64,000 bases of DNA. Origin: Bisporella sp. PMI_857. Lineage: Eukaryota; Ascomycota; Leotiomycetes; Helotiales; Helotiaceae. Under the pieces are notes generated by a model. The model did no database searches, had not been told where the DNA came from, and worked only from the letters and a program-made list of their open reading frames with translations. The position numbers were made by a program, and so were the translations under genes. Positions 58,608 through 64,000 of this stretch are shown here, piece after piece; position 1 is the first letter of the stretch, and each line of letters starts with the position of its first letter. The DNA lies in contig JAJSPD010000102.1 of NCBI GenBank assembly GCA_021307315.1, forward strand, positions 62,001 through 126,000, in the 5' to 3' direction.

Positions 58608-60698
58608 TCAAACTCGACTCTCTGATGTTAGCAAAAGACTTGATGCTATTGTCGACATACTGTTTCCCGCCGCTTCCTGAACCGTCTGCCCGTGCTGCAT
58701 CCCCATCTCTCGTATCAATTTGGGATGGTTTGGATCTTCGTCATCCAGACCACCAAGTACCTGTGAACCGCGATTGTTCTCCTTTAGGACTGGAACGTTT
58801 TCAGCACACTCCTCCCAGTCATCATACCCCGCCCCCTCATACGCCATCCTCTGCACTTGGAGGTATCCATCCTCAACCCAGCACAGCCTTCTATACTTCG
58901 CTTCTTTTCCCATTTTCTTCTGCACAAAACCAATACCTACGTCGAGCGTCAAGTCTAAACTGATGAGCACCGATGACACAAGCAAGACGATTACCAGAGC
59001 CAAGGTGCTAAAGTTCTGATATCCACTCGCATTCCGAATCATCTGCCGGTTGCAAATCGCTCTTCCAACCGTATCATTTGAAGTAGGAGATATGACGCTC
59101 CCACCATTCTCTACAATACCGACAGGACCAAGAGCGTACTCGAGCAGTGACTGCTGAAAGCGAGCAAGGGAAGCTCCAAACCAGCCTGCAAGTTCTATCT
59201 GCCACTGATTATCAGGCAGTGGTGCCAGTTGCAGGAGATCTCTGACAGTAGACTGTGATGTAAGGGCAGATCCACGCCTGCCCCACACCGCGTTGTGCAT
59301 GTCCGACTGGAGCATAGCTGTGAAGACTGGCCGTGCAGTTTCTAGTTGATACGAATTGAGACCGAGACCTGTGAAGTTCGCTAATGTGGCTCTGGTGCTT
59401 AGGGGAGAGCAAGCCATCTCCCCCTTTACAGGTCCAGGTTTGGCAGGATTGCAGAGTTGGTATTGGTCTACACAACCGAATATTGCAACAAAATAATTAT
59501 AGTCGTAGAAGACGACCTCTCCGTCTTGAAGAATCGGTTTGTTGGCTTGAAAAATATAGTCGTCATTTGGATGCGCGTACTTGACAGAGTTCTGACTGAA
59601 TAAGAAGAGAGAGACTTGGCCATCCGACCTCTGTAGATCCGAGATCGGTGACCAGATCACGGAGCCTCCCATATCGGTGACAGTCCTGCCGCATCAGCTA
59701 AACGAAATAATGACTGTCTAACAAATTACCTACTGTAGATCGGGCCCAATCTGGCAGTATCGCGACAGTAAATTGTACTCGAATGTAGTCGCCGTTTGAT
59801 TCAAAAGTGGTCCCATTTCAAATAGAATGAATGGGGTAATCATCTCCTCCCCAGGGGAGCCAAGAGTTACATTGGCATCTTTCATGTATGGCTTAGCTCT
59901 GATTGGAGCACAAGTGGCAACCTTTCGCACAGCAATCCGCTCGCCGGGTATGGCATTGATCCCAAGCACGTCATGTGAATCCAAGTATCCGGTATCCATC
60001 TGATAAGCAGCCGTATCGGAAAAAGCACAAGTGCCATTTTTGAAGGGACAGGAAGCGTTGAGATTAATGCTCCATTCGATCTGAGAAACAGGGAACGCCT
60101 GGCATTGGCTTCCACCGAGGTTGGTGGTGTTGTAGCAAGTTCTAGCATAAGTTGCTGCATTAGAAGCGTCGCTTAGCATTTTGCTCTGCCATTGTGTTGA
60201 GACGTTTCGCGGTGTCTCCGCGTTGGAAGTATCGAACAGCCATGCGCCACAGCCTGCGGAGTGAATGAGAAAATAATCAATGCCTGACCCCAAGAATCGA
60301 GAGCAGAGGATGCTTGCAACACTGAAACCGATTGAGATAAAGACGGCGGCGGACAGCAACCCGAAAATGCATGGGCGCCAGTTTCTTATCCTTTTATTCT
60401 CCCGCCACGCCCAAGTCTGGATTAGAAATTTCCAAGCCGAATTTGTTGCTGTCCCGGAGTTCTTGAGAATCGCTTGTAGTTGACGGAATATTGCATGTCT
60501 CGGATCACGGCTTGATGACAGCTGATGAAAGATGTACTTCAATATCCCCCAAGCCGCGTTTCCGGCCAGACCAACTAGGAACGTTATTCCGGAGAGTAGA
60601 AAACCCGCTTGTATTGTAGAGAGAGTTATTGTTGCCCCGAGAATTTTACCACGCGATTGGTAAACCCAGGGACCTGTATAAATATGACTACTGTTCAT
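58608..60698 (-). CDS. Large membrane/ectodomain protein of unknown function
   Basis: Exons 59734-60698 and 58608-59685 (48 nt intron) give 680 residues from the ATG at 60698. A first membrane helix (IQAGFLLSGITFLVGLAGNA) and a second (CIFGLLSAAVFISIGFSVAS) precede a large extracellular domain with many Cys and N-glycosylation sites (ARTCYNTTNLGG, NLNASCPFKNGTCAF). The splice joins PDLQ to TVTDMGGSVIWSP. A last helix (LALVIVLLVSSVLISLDLTL) is followed by a polar cytosolic tail. This architecture is common in filamentous ascomycetes as uncharacterised proteins. Upstream in-frame codons to 60848 lack an ATG. Confidence 0.8.
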
Positions 60699-61831
60699 TG
60701 CGTTGTCGTGCAGGGAGGGACGTCGACCCGAAAGATTAAACACAATATATCGCGAACTGCCTGAAAAATATTCAAAAAGCGTAATTGAATAGTTCCTGGT
60801 ACGTAGAAACACAAAGTAGGGAAGTGCATCTTTTGCCAGGCAGCCCACACACCGACTGATATAGGATTCAGTCCCCAGCCGATGCGTCGCGGAATATTCC
60901 GTCCGAGGAGAAACAAGGCGCCTTGCATATTTACTGCTACATCATTATGAAAAGAACCAAAACAAAAATTATAGATGAAGCAGCGAGATAACTCAAAATA
61001 GGCTTTGACCTTTGGACAAAAAGGTCATGTAATTCCCCCTTACTCTCTTATGTCCTAGCGAAGAAGAGGCGAAAGGAATCATCTACTGCAGCTCAGTTGT
61101 GGTGAGGCTGCATACAATATCATGCTGCAGAGGTTCGGAGTTCAACTGTCCAGATTCAGAAGTAGGCGTGTTTGTATCACCGCTAAGTTCGCCCAGAGAG
61201 ACAAAGCGCAAAATGTGTTCCTGATTCATTGGTGCCCAATAGGACGCAAACCCTACCATGCAAATTGAAACAAACACATTTGATATTGAAGCAAAGACCT
61301 TTGGGACAACCGGGTTCGAGAGCTAGTGGGGGGCTCCTTGGTCGTCCATGCCTGTGTCACCATAAGTGGGTCGTTAGAACATCATGGTCGCAGACCGTAA
61401 CTTGCCACACTAGCAGTATGCGGTAGACTAGTTGTCCAATCCTGTGTCATTGTAAGTGGGTCTCTAGCCTAATAAAAGTTATGCCCTGATTAGATTGATT
61501 TACAGTAACATCTGAAGGGAGAAACGCTCAGAGTACGACAGCACTGTTAGAGTGAGTAGAAGTGGCACAGCGCGTATCGTGACAGTTACAAGCCAACTTG
61601 TAAAGCTGTAAATACGTGCATAACTGAAGTGTAGATTATTCGCGTATACTGCTTGTGCATGTCTATTAAATGAGGTTTTTGATTCAAGTAGTTTATATAG
61701 TTTAATTAATAATACTGTTGAATCGGCTTTATATAGAATTGGTGAGGGGTGCACCGCTCGCTTGTAAAGTACGTTATGTAAGCGGGCTTGCCGAGCCTCA
61801 TGCCCACCAGGCGTGTGCCCATAATAATAAG
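60699..61831. other. Intergenic region
   Basis: No gene supported. Contains two diverged direct repeats of about 31 bp at 61346-61376 and 61436-61466. The sugar transporter's 3' end follows at 61832. Confidence 0.45.
61346..61466. repeat. Pair of 31-bp direct repeats, 90-bp period
   Basis: CCTGTGTCACCATAAGTGGG and CCTGTGTCATTGTAAGTGGG, with similar flanks; three of the differences are C/T or G/A. Confidence 0.6.
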
Positions 61832-64000
61832 CTAATAGGAAGCTCCCTCTTTTTGTGCTCGTCGTAGCCGATACGGGGGAGCTTTTCGTGGTATGCGTCC
61901 TAGTGTGCGCACATACTTGTAGATCCATGGGAGGCCATCAAAGAATTGGTACTTAACATAATCCCAGGTTTTGACAGAGACTATGGGGAATATTAACAAC
62001 TATTCTGCTTCACGCGAGCGAACGAAAGAAATAAAAACGACTTGTTGGACAGGAAGGGTACATAGGAAGCAATATTGAGACTTACAGATTTTTCTCATTT
62101 CTTCAAGTGTTGCTTGTTTGGTCTCGTATACTAGGAAGAAAACCAAAAACCATGCGACAAGATTAAATCCACTAGACTAAACGTTAGAGATTAATTCTAT
62201 CATTGAAAAACAGTAGCTCACGCAAATAGGCCTAGGAGGCCGGTTGAATGTAAATTGTGCTTTATGAAAGGGACCGTAAGACTGAGTATACCTGCTCCTA
62301 GGAGGTTGCAAAATACCGCAACAGACATTCCGACCTCTAGATATAAATCAGCAGCAAGTTCATCTAGTTTTTGGGGAAATTTAAGCAAGAATATTACCTC
62401 TGTTCCCTTGTGGGAAAACTTCGGCACTGTATGTGAAAGGCACGGGGCCTAGTCCGAAAGAGTAGAACATGGTGAACAAGATGATAAAAACAGAGATGAC
62501 CAAATTGTGTGCCTTATTCTCTTCCGGAATCTTGAAAGACATAGCGGCTCCGAGAAGGGTTATTGCTAATATGGGAATTGTGGTGAGAAGCAGAGGGCGT
62601 CGGCCGCCCTTGTCAATGATCGAATAAGCTGGGAAGGCAAACCTATATCAATCAGCGGAAAGCATGCGCCTAAATTTTGGTCTTTTTGACCTACAAGAAA
62701 TTCGTGAGCCCAAATCCCCATCCTAACCACAAAGCGTCGGTTTCTTTGCTTGGATCTGTGGTGATTTCCGAGCTAAGCAACGTGCAGTTTCCGGAGCTGA
62801 ACAACGAGTTTCCAGAGCTGAACAATGTGCAGCCTTCGTAGTCGAACAACGTGCAGTCCCCGGAGCTCAAAAATGTGGAGTTTCCGGGGCTGAGCAACGT
62901 GCAGTCTCCTATGCAGTTTCTAGAGTTCAATAATGTGGAGTTTCCAGAGCTAAAAAATGTGCAATTTGTAGAGCCAAATAATGTAGAGTCTTTGGAGCTG
63001 AACACCGTGCAGTCTCCGGAGCTAAACAATGTGAAGTTCGCGGAGCTAAATAACGTGGATGAATAAAAGGCTTTACAGAAGGTGGAATTAGCTGACTTCT
63101 AGGGGACCTTGAGGAAGTATAGCAGGACTTACCTATAACGTTTATGCCGCATAACTGCTGGGCGACCATTAATACTACCGCTGCGATCAGTGACGAGGAC
63201 ATCCTCTGGACGGTGAATAGCTGCTTGAATCTCCTCCAGAACCCTGGTGCCTCGTAGAACTCCTTGAGATCCTTCCAGAGACTCAATTTATTTACGGAAC
63301 CATGATATGTTGCATCTGGCTCGCTGGCATCCGTTGAGCCGTTCGCTTCCCTTTCAGAAATTGAAATTTCCTCTAGCTCAATTCCAACTCCTTCGGAGGA
63401 ATCGTTCGTGGTCGAAATATCAGACACCGATTGAGGCGACGCTTGTCTTCGTCTGCTCGTTGCCTGTTCGCCTATACTCAGATTATATGAGAGATTCTCT
63501 GCTTCATTCTGGGCGTGTATGAGGTATAGTTCTCTAGCCGCTTGGAGCGGTGTTTCGTTGAGGTAGAGAAGGCTTTTGTACGCTTTCCTAAACTTCCCCT
63601 TCTTGATCAAGAAGCGGGCTGATTCTGTTTATTATTAGCGGTCAGAAGGATAAATAGAAGAGAAAAAGCGTACCTGGGCACGTGTAAATAAGACACAACA
63701 ACGGAATGGCAGGAAGACATGGAGCTGCTAGTTGAAGCCGCCATGACAAACTTTTGATATTGTTGAAAGCAAGATTGGCAGAGAAGCCCCTATATAAAAT
63801 AAGTAAACTTGCCAGATGGGGTACAGAAAGGAAACTTACAAAAAGCTTCCCAGTGCATCATATACTTGCCAGTTCATAACAAGCTTACCTAAGATATGGA
63901 AATTAGTTTGAGAATAGTTTCGAACGTGTAAGAGCAAAGCACCTCTGATATGAGCTGGCGCGACTTCTGCTGCATATACAGGAACTAAATAGGCGTTAGT
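61832..64000 (-). CDS. MFS sugar transporter (SP family), 5' part beyond window, with repeat-expanded loop
   Basis: Nine exons read leftward: 63984-63943, 63888-63840, 63789-63674, 63624-63133, 63070-62695, 62642-62398, 62336-62222, 62171-62086 and 61980-61832; all junctions keep frame (556 codons). Motifs: VPVYAAEVAPAHIRGG, NWQVYDALGSFLGFSANLAF, PESARFLIKKGKFRKAY (end of TM6), QQLCGINVIAFYSSTLF (TM7), WGFGLTNFLFAFPAY, DKGGRRPLLL, YSFGLGPVPFTYSAEVFPQG and VYETKQATLEEM. It imports a hexose or related sugar by proton symport at the plasma membrane. Two oddities: a long Ser/Glu-rich stretch in the central loop, and about 95 codons of an eight-residue tandem repeat directly after AFYSSTLFSS. The window ends within an intron (branch ACTAAC at the edge). 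Confidence 0.9.
62772..63056 (-). repeat. In-frame 24-bp minisatellite coding TLFSSGNC octapeptides
   Basis: About twelve units, consensus TLFSSG(N/D)(C/S), in the reading frame of the sugar transporter's fifth exon in this window. One unit is expanded by CIGDC and one shortened. Units contain eight Cys and several N-x-S/T motifs (NFT, NCT, NST). The DNA unit is 24 bp. Confidence 0.85.

Noticed and set aside
62691..63029. Tandem repeat as a separate Cys-rich protein
   Set aside because: Its frame joins both flanking sugar-transporter exons through good splice sites and ends in transporter sequence (WGFGLTNFL), so it belongs to the transporter.

Overview
This window is nuclear DNA of a filamentous ascomycete (Pezizomycotina). 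Genes are split by short 45-105 bp GT-AG introns with CTAAC/CTGAC-like branch sites. The families are typical fungal ones: Zn2Cys6 regulator, HET-domain protein, P450, DHA1 and sugar MFS transporters, ABC-B pump, Sulfotransfer_4-like protein, D-amino-acid oxidase. A Leotiomycetes-like origin is only a guess.

Layout. 1-5.5 kb: 5' part of a DHA1 drug/H+ antiporter gene running off the left edge, a decayed coiled-coil gene, and a four-exon short-chain dehydrogenase. 5.5-13 kb: gene-poor, with a secreted GPI-like protein, a broken ORF, the 3' stub of a Baeyer-Villiger-type monooxygenase and two copies of a dispersed repeat. 13-27 kb: accessory metabolism without a synthase: P450, sulfotransferase-like protein, Zn2Cys6 regulator with upstream ORFs, and a 1,312-codon full ABC-B transporter with an in-frame TAG. 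28-35 kb: a short kinesin-13-like motor, a decayed region and an astacin-like metalloprotease. 36.4-41.4 kb: a PD-(D/E)XK-like fungal gene broken by a 1-nt frameshift and by a piggyBac-like DNA transposon whose transposase has three TGG-to-TAG stops. 42-45 kb: a D-amino-acid oxidase (also with an in-frame TAG) and a small secreted Cys-rich protein. 46-61 kb: a HET gene followed by membrane or secreted proteins of unknown function. 61.8-64 kb: nine 3' exons of an MFS sugar transporter with an in-frame octapeptide tandem repeat grown inside its TM7-TM8 loop.

The genes do not form one obvious pathway. The clearest common theme is mutational. Every premature stop that can be aligned with family expectation is a TAG explainable by a CpA-to-TpA transition on one strand, the preferred change of repeat-induced point mutation (RIP), and diverged repeat copies also differ mostly by C/T changes. 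The most unusual single feature is the in-frame, Cys- and N-glycosylation-motif-rich minisatellite in the sugar transporter. I see no CRISPR array, rRNA or convincing tRNA, and no evidence for a new multi-gene system.
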